Origin: Gemmatimonadota bacterium
Lineage (GTDB): Bacteria; Latescibacterota; UBA2968; UBA8231
Direction: 5' to 3'
Assembly: GCA_026706165.1 (NCBI GenBank)
Contig: JAPOZF010000540.1
Location: forward strand, 1-9,507
DNA: 9,507 bases
Below are positions 1-5,730 of the stretch, in pieces. A model generated the notes under the pieces. It worked only from the letters and a program-made list of their open reading frames with translations, was not told the DNA's origin and searched no databases. The translations under genes were made by a program, and so were the position numbers. The stretch's first letter is position 1. The number at the start of each line of letters is the position of its first letter.

Positions 1-28
1 CTTCTACGAGCACTCCGTGCCGCAGAAG
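1..28. repeat. Inverted repeat flanking an apparently flipped 18-base segment
   Basis: CTTCT at 1-5 and AGAAG at 24-28 are perfect inverted arms around an 18-base core (6-23); the arms may extend left of the window. Read on the plus strand, bases 2-22 encode FYEHSVP. That is the peptide expected to follow ...DNCS in the minus-strand enolase gene. The core therefore appears to be in the wrong orientation relative to that gene. Confidence 0.6.
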
Positions 29-969
29 GAGCAGTTGTCGCAGGCGAGCATCAGGTGGAGGTTGGCCGCCGAGTTGAGGCTGTACCCCCAGGACATGATC
101 TCGCAGTTGATGCCGGCGGCCTCGGTCAGGGCGACCGCCTTCTGCGTCTGCGTGATGCCCCCCATCATGTGGACGTCGGTGCGGGCTGAGCGCCAGGCCT
201 TGCTCTCGACCGCTTCCCGGAAGCTCATCAGGTCCATGAACCAGTTCCCCGACGGCAGCACCGGGATCGAGGTCCTGCGGGTCAACTCCCGGTAGCCGTC
301 GAGATCCCAGTCCGGCAGCGGCGCCTCGAACCAGGTGAACCCGAGCTCCTCGATCTCCCTGGCGACCTTCAGGGAGCTGCCGCGGTCGTAGTTGTTCTCC
401 GCGTCGAGCATGAAGTCGGTCTTCGAGGTGTCGAACTCACGCGCCACCTCCCGGGACAGCTCGAGGTCCTTATCCGGAATGCACCAGGTGTGGAACTTGA
501 CGGCGTTGTACCCCTCCGCCAGCAGGTCTTCGACGAACTTCAGGTAGGCCGGGACATCCTCGAGCAGCGGCGTGCTCGCGTAGGAGCGGATGCGCTCCCG
601 CGCCGCCCCGAGCAGCCGGTAGATCGGCATGCCGGCGGCCTTCCCCGCCAGGTCCCAGAGCGCGATGTCGATCGCAGCGAGCACCTGCGGCGGCAGCGGA
701 AACACGCGCGGCCGGATGTCGTGCCAGAGCGCTTCCCGCTGCAGGGGGTCGCGCCCGATGAGGATGGGGGCGACGTGGCGGATCGCCTCGGCGGTGTACT
801 TCTCGAACCCGTACGAGGTCGCGTTCCAGACGCCGGAGACCGCCTCGACGCCGCCGGCGTACAGGCGCAGCACCGTGTTGGTCGCGAACTGCGCCGGGAG
901 ATCGTCGGACCAGGTGAACTGCTCCGTCGGGGGCGCGACCGATCTGACTTCGATGCGTTCGATCTTCAT
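4..969 (-). CDS. Enolase-superfamily (mandelate racemase/muconate lactonizing-like) dehydratase, C-terminally cut short
   Basis: Probable sugar-acid dehydratase or racemase of the mandelate racemase group, acting in the cytoplasm on a carboxylate substrate through a Mg-stabilised enolate. The N-terminal capping domain covers about residues 1-125 and includes the family signature AAIDIALWDLAGK (98-110). The barrel shows Lys158-Phe-His160, a metal-ligand Asp189 (MLDAENN), Glu215 (WFEAPLP), the VLPSGNWF stretch with Asn242 where many relatives have a third Glu, and the GGIT and SWGYSLNSAANLHLMLA blocks. The ATG is preceded by purine-rich GGAAAG nine bases upstream. At 321 residues it is about 50-60 short of family members: it reads normally to Phe315, then ends CGTECS-stop inside a segment that looks inverted (see findings). 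It lies 46 bases after a second enolase-superfamily gene, so the two are probably co-transcribed. The family call is firm; the substrate cannot be told from sequence. Confidence 0.88.
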   Translation of the reverse strand: MKIERIEVRSVAPPTEQFTWSDDLPAQFATNTVLRLYAGGVEAVSGVWNATSYGFEKYTAEAIRHVAPILIGRDPLQREALWHDIRPRVFPLPPQVLAAIDIALWDLAGKAAGMPIYRLLGAARERIRSYASTPLLEDVPAYLKFVEDLLAEGYNAVKFHTWCIPDKDLELSREVAREFDTSKTDFMLDAENNYDRGSSLKVAREIEELGFTWFEAPLPDWDLDGYRELTRRTSIPVLPSGNWFMDLMSFREAVESKAWRSARTDVHMMGGITQTQKAVALTEAAGINCEIMSWGYSLNSAANLHLMLACDNCSFCGTECS

Positions 970-1015
970 GTTCCTCGGCTTTCCTTCTTCGCGCCGGTCG
1001 GCGGCGGTGTGTCGG

Positions 1016-2203
1016 TTACTCCCAGAAGGGCTCCCCTTCCGGGAGCTCGGCGCGCAGCACCTCGGGCACCAGCTCGATCCCCAGCCCCGGGCCGTCGGGA
1101 ACCGCGATCTTGCCGTCGACGATATCGAAGCCGTCGAGGCCCCCCATGTCGGCGATGTAGCGGTGTTCGTACAGCCGCGTCTCGCTCATGCTGAAATTGC
1201 GCACGCACGCTCCGAAATGGACGTTGGCCATGTTGTGCACGAGGGTGCCGCAGTTGTGGAGCGCCACGGGAAGGCCGAAGTGGTCGGCGAGCTCGGCGAT
1301 CTTGCGGCCGCCGCTGATGCCGCCGCACCAGCACAGGTCGGGGTGCAGCACGTCGATGGCGCCCTCGACGATAAAGGGGAAAAAGTCGCGGTACCCCTCG
1401 ATCTTCTCCCCGGTGCAGACCGGCACCCGCGACGACGCCCTGAGCGCCCGGTAGCCTTCCCAGGACCAGACCTGCAGCGGATCCTCTATCCAGAGGGGGC
1501 GCGACTCCTCGACAGCCTGGCAGATGCCGGCGGCGGTCGGCACGTCCCACTCGTTGTGGCAGTGCGTGATGAAGTCGTAGTCCCACCCGAGGGCATCGCG
1601 CATGGTCCCGACTCCGTCGCGGATGATCTTCAGGTCGCTCCCCTTCAGGGACTGGTTCGGTTCGGCGCCGGCGAACGGCCGCGAGAGAGCCGCCTCCCGG
1701 GGCAGCGGGAAGCTGCATTTCAGGGTGCGGAACCCGTAGGGATGAGCCTTGAATTCGGCGGCGAAGTCGTCGACCGCGGCGCGGTCGCTCCAGTCGGAGG
1801 GATCGCCGTTGAAATACATGTCGACGCGCTCGCGGAAGCGGCCGGTCAGCAGCTCGCTGACCGAAGCGCCGAGGATCTTCCCCGCCAGGTCCCACAGCGC
1901 GATGTCGACGCCGCTCACGGTAGGCACGTGCGCCTGGTAGGCGTGCTGCAGCCCCATCATCCGGTGGTAGAGCTTGTCGACGTTGAGGGGGTCGGCCCCG
2001 AGGAGCACCTTGCCGGCGAGCCACTCGAGGTTCGCCCTGCACATCGAACCGCGCAGTCCCGCTTCGCCGATACCGTACAGGCCGGAGTCGGTGTCGACGC
2101 GCACCAAGCTCTGCCCGGTGGAATACTTGAGCTGCATGGCGGTGACGCCGGTGATGCGCACGCGTCCCCGTTCGCTTTCGGCGCGTTCGTCGAATGCAGT
2201 CAT
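1016..2203 (-). CDS. Enolase-superfamily sugar-acid dehydratase (galactonate dehydratase-like)
   Basis: Full-length enolase-superfamily protein (395 residues), likely a cytoplasmic sugar-acid dehydratase; the subgroup resembles galactonate/mannonate-type dehydratases. The N-terminal capping domain ends with SGVDIALWDLAGK (97-109). In the barrel, the strand normally carrying the first metal Asp reads FITHCHNEWD (211-220), so His214/His216 probably occupy ligand and acid positions. The other ligands are Glu240 (LWIEDPL) and Glu266 (CTGEK). PDLCWCGGIS (288-297) and His316 (ALHNCG) follow, the latter a likely catalytic base as in related dehydratases. The ATG at 2201-2203 has GGGAAAG six bases upstream, which supports this start; the first ~14 residues are a charged leader before the domain. 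It lies between the aldo/keto reductase gene and a second, clearly different enolase-superfamily gene, suggesting a sugar-acid catabolic operon. The family is certain, the substrate not. Confidence 0.92.
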   Translation of the reverse strand: MTAFDERAESERGRVRITGVTAMQLKYSTGQSLVRVDTDSGLYGIGEAGLRGSMCRANLEWLAGKVLLGADPLNVDKLYHRMMGLQHAYQAHVPTVSGVDIALWDLAGKILGASVSELLTGRFRERVDMYFNGDPSDWSDRAAVDDFAAEFKAHPYGFRTLKCSFPLPREAALSRPFAGAEPNQSLKGSDLKIIRDGVGTMRDALGWDYDFITHCHNEWDVPTAAGICQAVEESRPLWIEDPLQVWSWEGYRALRASSRVPVCTGEKIEGYRDFFPFIVEGAIDVLHPDLCWCGGISGGRKIAELADHFGLPVALHNCGTLVHNMANVHFGACVRNFSMSETRLYEHRYIADMGGLDGFDIVDGKIAVPDGPGLGIELVPEVLRAELPEGEPFWE

Positions 2204-2209
2204 GATCAG

Positions 2210-2216
2210 CTTTCCC
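2210..2216 (-). promoter_or_regulatory. Ribosome binding site of the second enolase-superfamily gene
   Basis: GGGAAAG on the minus strand, six bases before the ATG at 2201-2203. It fixes that start rather than later in-frame ATGs. Confidence 0.5.
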
Positions 2217-2217
2217 T

Positions 2218-2233
2218 ATCCTGCCGCCAGGAT
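2218..2233. repeat. Small hairpin just upstream of the enolase ribosome binding site
   Basis: ATCCTG (2218-2223) and CAGGAT (2228-2233) form a perfect six-base-pair stem with a four-base loop, one base away from the ribosome binding site. It lies in the 113-base gap between the aldo/keto reductase stop and the enolase start. It has no T-tract, so it is not an intrinsic terminator. It could modulate translation or mRNA processing, or be chance. Confidence 0.3.
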
Positions 2234-2316
2234 CAGAACCAGGGTCCGAAGGCCACGCGGCGAGACGGATGCGCCGGCGGTCGAATTCACGCGGAAATGG
2301 CACGCGGGGACACTTG

Positions 2317-3240
2317 CTACCCGCACTGTTCCCATTCCTCTTCGAGACGGTCGTAGCGGTCGCGCAGGGCCTCGACTGCTTCGGGGGGGATCGGCAGCTT
2401 GTTCGACACCAGGTCGATGTTCGCCAGCATGTGCTCGGGCTGTTTGGTGCCGATGATGGCCACGTCGACTTCCGGGTGGCCGAAGGCGAATCCCATCGCC
2501 AGCAGGATGCGGTCATCCGGCTCTTCGGGAAGCGGCCCCTCGGCCCGCAGCATCCCCGCGCGCCGGTAGTACTCGGAGGTGTACTCGGGAATGTGCTCGT
2601 ACGGCCGGGGATCCCGCGCCGCGCCCCATACGGCGTTGGCGATGGGTCTCTTGACGATGATGCCCATCCCCCTGGATTCGGCGTCTGGGAGGATTTTCCG
2701 GCGCGCTCCCTGGTCCACCAGGTTGAACGAGGTCTGCAGGGTGTCGAACTGCCCGCTGCCGACGGCCCATTCGGCGTTCTCGTTGTCCCCGGAGTAGCCG
2801 ATGAAGCGGGTCTTCCCCGCTGCCCTGGCGTCCTCCAGGGCCCGCGTGACGTCGCCGCGCTCGAGCACGTCGATCCGGCAGGAGTGCAACTGCACGAGGT
2901 CGAGGCAGTCGGTGTTCATCAGCCGCAGGCTGCGGTCGATGCTGTCGGCGACGACCTCGTAGGTCCAGTCCTCCCCCTCTCCGCGAGGGACGTAATGGCC
3001 CGCCTTGGTAGCCAGCAGGAACTCGTCCCGGCGGTGCGACACGGTCTTGCCCACCAGCTCTTCGCTGATGCCGTAGCAGGCCGCCGTGTCGAGGAAGTTG
3101 ATGCCTGCGTCCAGCGCCGCATTGAGGACGCGTCCCGCCTGCTCCACGTCGTCCCGGGTCAGGATGTAACCGATTTCGGACAGGCCGATCCCGAGGCGGG
3201 TCACCTCCAGGCCGGTCTTTCCCAACGTCGTGGTTTCCAT
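2317..3240 (-). CDS. Aldo/keto reductase
   Basis: Cytoplasmic NAD(P)H-dependent oxidoreductase of the aldo/keto reductase family, which interconverts carbonyls and alcohols. The 307-residue length is normal. The catalytic tetrad is complete: Asp51 and Tyr56 in FLDTAACYG, Lys79 in LLATKAG and His119 in LVQLHS. The N-terminal LGKTGLEVTRLGIGLSEIG is the usual start of the family, and the cofactor-binding element near the C-terminus is IIGTKQPEHM (262-271). The start is ATG with no strong ribosome binding site; the frame could not begin later without losing the first strand. The gene precedes two enolase-superfamily dehydratase genes by 113 bases on the same strand, so its substrate is plausibly a sugar, sugar lactone or keto-acid of the same pathway. 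That is inference; the family alone does not define the substrate. Confidence 0.93.
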   Translation of the reverse strand: METTTLGKTGLEVTRLGIGLSEIGYILTRDDVEQAGRVLNAALDAGINFLDTAACYGISEELVGKTVSHRRDEFLLATKAGHYVPRGEGEDWTYEVVADSIDRSLRLMNTDCLDLVQLHSCRIDVLERGDVTRALEDARAAGKTRFIGYSGDNENAEWAVGSGQFDTLQTSFNLVDQGARRKILPDAESRGMGIIVKRPIANAVWGAARDPRPYEHIPEYTSEYYRRAGMLRAEGPLPEEPDDRILLAMGFAFGHPEVDVAIIGTKQPEHMLANIDLVSNKLPIPPEAVEALRDRYDRLEEEWEQCG

Positions 3241-3545
3241 GGTTTCTACAGTCTTGCTGGAATTGCGGATGCGTGAACGGCGGCGGCCATCAGCCTGCGG
3301 CGGGTTCGGGAGGGGGCTGATTCGGAGGGAAAGAGGTCGAGGAGCGAAGAGGTGTCAACCGCCGGCGGGCGCCCTGGTTCCGGAAAGGATTGCGCACGGT
3401 TCGCCCCCGGCCGGGCGCAATCCTTCCGTTTTCCAAACGAGAACGTCGGCGGGCTTCAGGCCGCTTTCCTGCGATTTCTGCGAGGGTCCGGGATCGGCGA
3501 AAGGGTTGCGGAATTCCGATTGGACCGGCAGATACCCGGGGTCAA
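3241..3545. other. Intergenic region between the dehydrogenase and aldo/keto reductase genes
   Basis: About 305 bases with no supportable gene; short open frames here lack family motifs. The main structure is the long hairpin described separately. The gap likely separates two transcription units, with the promoter of the aldo/keto reductase-enolase operon somewhere in its lower part. I could not pick out a convincing -35/-10 pair in this GC-rich sequence. Confidence 0.5.
3381..3428. repeat. Long inverted repeat (hairpin) after the dehydrogenase gene
   Basis: AAGGATTGCGC (3385-3395) and GCGCAATCCTT (3415-3425) are perfect 11-base complements around a 19-base GC-rich loop. Allowing one bulged A at 3384, the stem extends to 14 pairs (3381-3395 with 3415-3428). 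On the plus strand it is followed by TTTT (3429-3432), but all neighbouring genes are on the minus strand, where no T-tract follows. It lies about 120 bases past the dehydrogenase stop. It could be a transcript-stabilising 3' hairpin, a weak terminator or a protein-binding site. Confidence 0.55.
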
Positions 3546-4470
3546 TCACACCCGGATTTCTACGTTCGCCCGTTCTTCGAGAAGACGCACAACCGAGACC
3601 GCGGAGGACTTTCCCCAGTCCCTTCCGAGAGCCTCGGCGTACTGCCGCTCGATCCGGTCGGCCGAATCCATCGGCACCCCCAGGCGCCGGCCCAACTGCG
3701 TTGCCAGGCCGACGTCCTTTGCGGCCAGGTCGAGGGCGAACCCCTCCTCGAAATTCCCGGCGAACAGCCCCCCGGGGAATTCCTGCATCGACTGCGTGTT
3801 CCCCGAGCTGTTGGAGATGGCCTCGAACAGGGTCTGCGTTTGCACCCCGGCCCTGATGCCGAGGGCGAACGCCTCGGCCACGAGGAAGTAGCTGCCGAGG
3901 TTGATGAGGTTGTTGGCGATCTTGCAGACCGCCCCCGACCCCAGGGAGCCGCAGTGGAGGATGGTTTTTCCCAGCAGCTCCAGGATGGGCCTCGCCCGGG
4001 CGAAAGCGGTCTCCTCCCCTCCGACCATGATGCACAGTGAAGCGCTCCGCGCTCCGATGGTACCCCCGCTGACCGGGGCGTCGAGCACCTGCACCCCCGC
4101 GGGTTCGGCCGCCGCAGCGATGCGGCGGATCGTATCGGGGTCGGTGGTGCCGACATCGCAGAGGATCGTTCCCGGGGCTGCGCCTTCGAGAATTCCCTCC
4201 GCGCCGGAATGCCACCGCCTCGACGTCCCGCGGCATCGGAAGCGAGGTGAAGACGATTTCGCTGCGCGCCGCGACATCCCGCGGGCTCCCGGCCCAGGAA
4301 GCGCCGCGGGAGAGTATGTCTAAGGCCGACTCCCTGTCGATGTCGAAGACGCTCAGTTCGCAGCCGCCGTCGAGGAGATGCCGCGTCATGAAGCGCCCCA
4401 TGTTCCCGATGCCTATGAAACCGATCCTGACAGGTTGCTGGCGTTTCGTTGTTCGGGGACTCGCAGGCAT
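3546..4470 (-). pseudogene. Beta-hydroxyacid dehydrogenase (3-hydroxyisobutyrate/tartronate semialdehyde reductase-like), frameshifted
   Basis: NAD(P)-dependent dehydrogenase of the 3-hydroxyisobutyrate/6-phosphogluconate dehydrogenase superfamily. The first frame (from the ATG at 4470) carries the Rossmann motif IGFIGIGNMG (16-25) and runs to AVAF (88). The rest, GAEGILEGAAPGTI onward, lies in another frame. Removing one base of the GG at 4206-4207 joins them into a continuous 307-residue protein of normal family length. The joined product has the substrate-binding DAPVSGGTIGAR motif (130-141), catalytic Lys183 in KIANNLIN and a family-typical all-helical C-terminal domain. GAGGTAGG eight bases before the ATG is one of the clearest ribosome binding sites in the window. 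All catalytic motifs are intact, so the break is either a sequencing error or very recent. Relatives reduce tartronate semialdehyde to glycerate or oxidise 3-hydroxyisobutyrate; the specificity here is unknown. Confidence 0.87.
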
Positions 4471-4474
4471 CGGA

Positions 4475-4482
4475 CCTACCTC
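4475..4482 (-). promoter_or_regulatory. Ribosome binding site of the beta-hydroxyacid dehydrogenase gene
   Basis: GAGGTAGG on the minus strand, with GAGG eight bases from the ATG at 4468-4470. It confirms the start upstream of the Rossmann motif. Confidence 0.65.
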
Positions 4483-4500
4483 TTGATCGGATTGGATGTC

Positions 4501-4517
4501 GTCCCGGCTTTCGGGAC
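4501..4517. repeat. Short hairpin between the phosphatase and dehydrogenase genes
   Basis: GTCCCG (4501-4506) and CGGGAC (4512-4517) pair around a five-base loop, 42 bases past the phosphatase stop and 31 bases before the dehydrogenase ATG. There is no T-tract on either strand, so a terminator role is unsupported. The 88-base spacing still allows co-transcription. Confidence 0.3.
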
Positions 4518-4558
4518 CGGGGGACGGGCTCGCCCGGGCAACCGGTGCCGCCGGATGC

Positions 4559-5332
4559 CTATTCGACGACGGCCTCGCGGAGCCTGCGGATCTGCTCCTC
4601 GCTCATGCCGATGTTGCGCGCGTACCCGACGACGCCGCAGTAGCGCTCCTCGAGGGTGCGGAGCACGGCGAGCATGGTATCGGGCCGGCACTGCCGGTTG
4701 CGGTGGTCCTCCAGGGTGTAGCCGCCGGGGTCGAGCTCCGGGTGGGCCTCGAGATAGGGGCGGTAGGAGAAGAGGGCGGTGAGGGCGAAGTCTTCGGCGA
4801 TCGTCTCCTCGGGCACCCCGGCGATCCCGAGGACCAGGCCGACGATGAGCCCCGTCCTCTCGGTGCCGCCGGCGCAGTGGACGAGGGCGGGGAGCGTCCC
4901 CGGCTGTCCCAGAAGACAGAGCGTGTCGTGGATATGGGACTTGCGGCGGTCGAGAACCACCGAGTAGGACCAGCGCATGTGCTCGACGTAGTCGAGCCCC
5001 TCCGGGATGCTTTCCCGTTCCCGGATCAAGGTGTCTCCGACCATGTTCTGGTGGTAGTAATTCACCTTGTCCGAGCCGAAGAAGACGTTGCGGTTCTTCT
5101 GCATCTCCAGGCTCTTCCGCAGGTCGAGGACCGATCGCAGGCCGAAATCGAGGAGGGTCTGCTGCGACTGTGGCGAGAGCCGGTGCAGGGAATCGGACCG
5201 CAGCAGCCTTGTCCACCGGGTCCGCCTCCCGTCGCGGGTCGCGTATCCCCCTATGTCCCTCGTGTTGACGGTGCCCTCGAGTTTCAGGTGCCGTCTAGGA
5301 TCGAGACCGCCGGTCATGTCGGTCGCTTCCAT
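4559..5332 (-). CDS. Protein tyrosine/serine phosphatase (Y_phosphatase3 type)
   Basis: Cysteine-dependent phosphatase of the bacterial Y_phosphatase3 family. The catalytic CX5R loop is VHCAGGTERTG (151-161), with nucleophile Cys153 and Arg159. The N-terminal signature NTRDIGGYATRDG (23-35), followed by LLRSDSLHRLS (43-53), is characteristic of this family. LRSVLDLRKSLE (65-76) supplies the usual strand before the active-site domain. The 257-residue length is normal. No signal peptide or membrane segment is seen, so it is probably cytoplasmic. The start is uncertain: ATG at 5332 has no clear ribosome binding site, while ATG at 5317 (Met6) has GGAAG about eight bases upstream. The protein substrate is unknown; family members also act on phosphoinositides or small phosphoesters. 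It stands first in a minus-strand set with the frameshifted dehydrogenase 88 bases downstream. Confidence 0.9.
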   Translation of the reverse strand: MEATDMTGGLDPRRHLKLEGTVNTRDIGGYATRDGRRTRWTRLLRSDSLHRLSPQSQQTLLDFGLRSVLDLRKSLEMQKNRNVFFGSDKVNYYHQNMVGDTLIRERESIPEGLDYVEHMRWSYSVVLDRRKSHIHDTLCLLGQPGTLPALVHCAGGTERTGLIVGLVLGIAGVPEETIAEDFALTALFSYRPYLEAHPELDPGGYTLEDHRNRQCRPDTMLAVLRTLEERYCGVVGYARNIGMSEEQIRRLREAVVE

Positions 5333-5467
5333 TTGGCTTACATCGAATCCTGCGCAAAAACGTATGAGAAATATAAAACACGAAGGGTGGCATGGGGAGC
5401 TATCCGATGAGAAGCCCTTTCTCTTCCCTGAATCCGTGATTGTTTCTATAGCGAGTAATCAAGTTTC

Positions 5468-5496
5468 ATATTTTAGTTGGCTCATGCTCTTGTCAA
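5468..5496 (-). promoter_or_regulatory. Candidate sigma70-type promoter for the phosphatase gene
   Basis: On the minus strand a perfect TTGACA (5491-5496) is followed, after 17 bases, by AAATAT (5468-5473), a weak -10 match (3 of 6). It lies about 136 bases before the phosphatase ATG, in an AT-rich stretch. The -35 and spacing are good but the -10 is poor. Confidence 0.3.
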
Positions 5497-5569
5497 CCTC
5501 GGATTTTCGTATTGGCTGCAGGCATTGCCGCGGATGTCGCTGCCCATGGCTCTCCAAGTCACTGGGAGT

Positions 5570-5612
5570 CGGGCTGATGGGTCACAGTCCAGACCGGGTT
5601 GACGGGTGACAC
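5570..5612. repeat. Imperfect direct repeat (two 18-base copies)
   Basis: CGGGCTGATGGGTCACAG (5570-5587) and CGGGTTGACGGGTGACAC (5595-5612) agree at 14 of 18 positions and start 25 bases apart. They are noncoding. The repeated GGGTSACA core could be a binding site or part of a mobile-element end. Confidence 0.4.
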
Positions 5613-5698
5613 TCTTATTGGCGTCGGCCACGTACAATTCGGCACCAGGTATGGGGACGGGCGGCAATACCTGCCGCAGAGACTGCCGCACTCTTATT
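5610..5698. repeat. Ten-base direct repeat CACTCTTATT
   Basis: CACTCTTATT occurs at 5610-5619 and again at 5689-5698, 79 bases apart, the second just beyond the DUF2723 gene. In a region this short an exact ten-base repeat is mildly unexpected. It could mark the ends of a small insertion, or be chance. Confidence 0.3.
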
Positions 5699-5716
5699 AA
5701 GAACATTCTTGTTCTT
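5699..5716. repeat. AT-rich hairpin downstream of the DUF2723 gene
   Basis: AAGAAC (5699-5704) and GTTCTT (5711-5716) pair around a six-base loop, 15 bases after the TAA of the DUF2723 gene. The stem is AT-rich and no T-tract follows on the minus strand, so it is at best a weak terminator. Confidence 0.3.
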
Positions 5717-5730
5717 CTTAAATTGAATAT

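Larger units (their letters stand above)
5333..5730. other. Noncoding region between the DUF2723 and phosphatase genes, AT-rich in parts, with repeats
   Basis: About 400 bases without a supportable gene, in places clearly more AT-rich (5340-5390, 5440-5480, 5690-5735) than the flanking genes. It contains a promoter-like element for the phosphatase gene, an imperfect direct repeat, a ten-base direct repeat and an AT-rich hairpin after the DUF2723 gene. A 74-codon minus-strand frame at 5482-5706 has no family motif and crosses the repeats; I do not consider it a gene. The repeats would fit a decayed mobile-element end, but no transposase remnant can be read. Confidence 0.5.

Noticed and set aside
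629..2356. Long plus-strand open frame (575 codons) opposite the two enolase-superfamily genes
   Set aside because: It mirrors two recognisable minus-strand genes, has low-complexity Arg/Pro/Ala/Val-rich content and shows no domain motif. High-GC third positions commonly leave the opposite strand open.
966..2516. 516-codon minus-strand frame overlapping the second enolase and the aldo/keto reductase
   Set aside because: It is Arg-rich, out of frame with both motif-bearing proteins and spans their intergenic gap.
2269..3276. Plus-strand open frame opposite the aldo/keto reductase
   Set aside because: The minus-strand protein has a complete catalytic tetrad; the plus-strand translation has no family features.
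3385..3425. Intrinsic terminator of the minus-strand dehydrogenase gene
   Set aside because: The stem is strong, but on the minus strand it is followed by CCGGAACC, not a T-tract. I list it only as a hairpin.
5482..5706. 74-codon minus-strand frame in the intergenic region
   Set aside because: No recognisable motif or convincing start signal, and it runs through short repeats.
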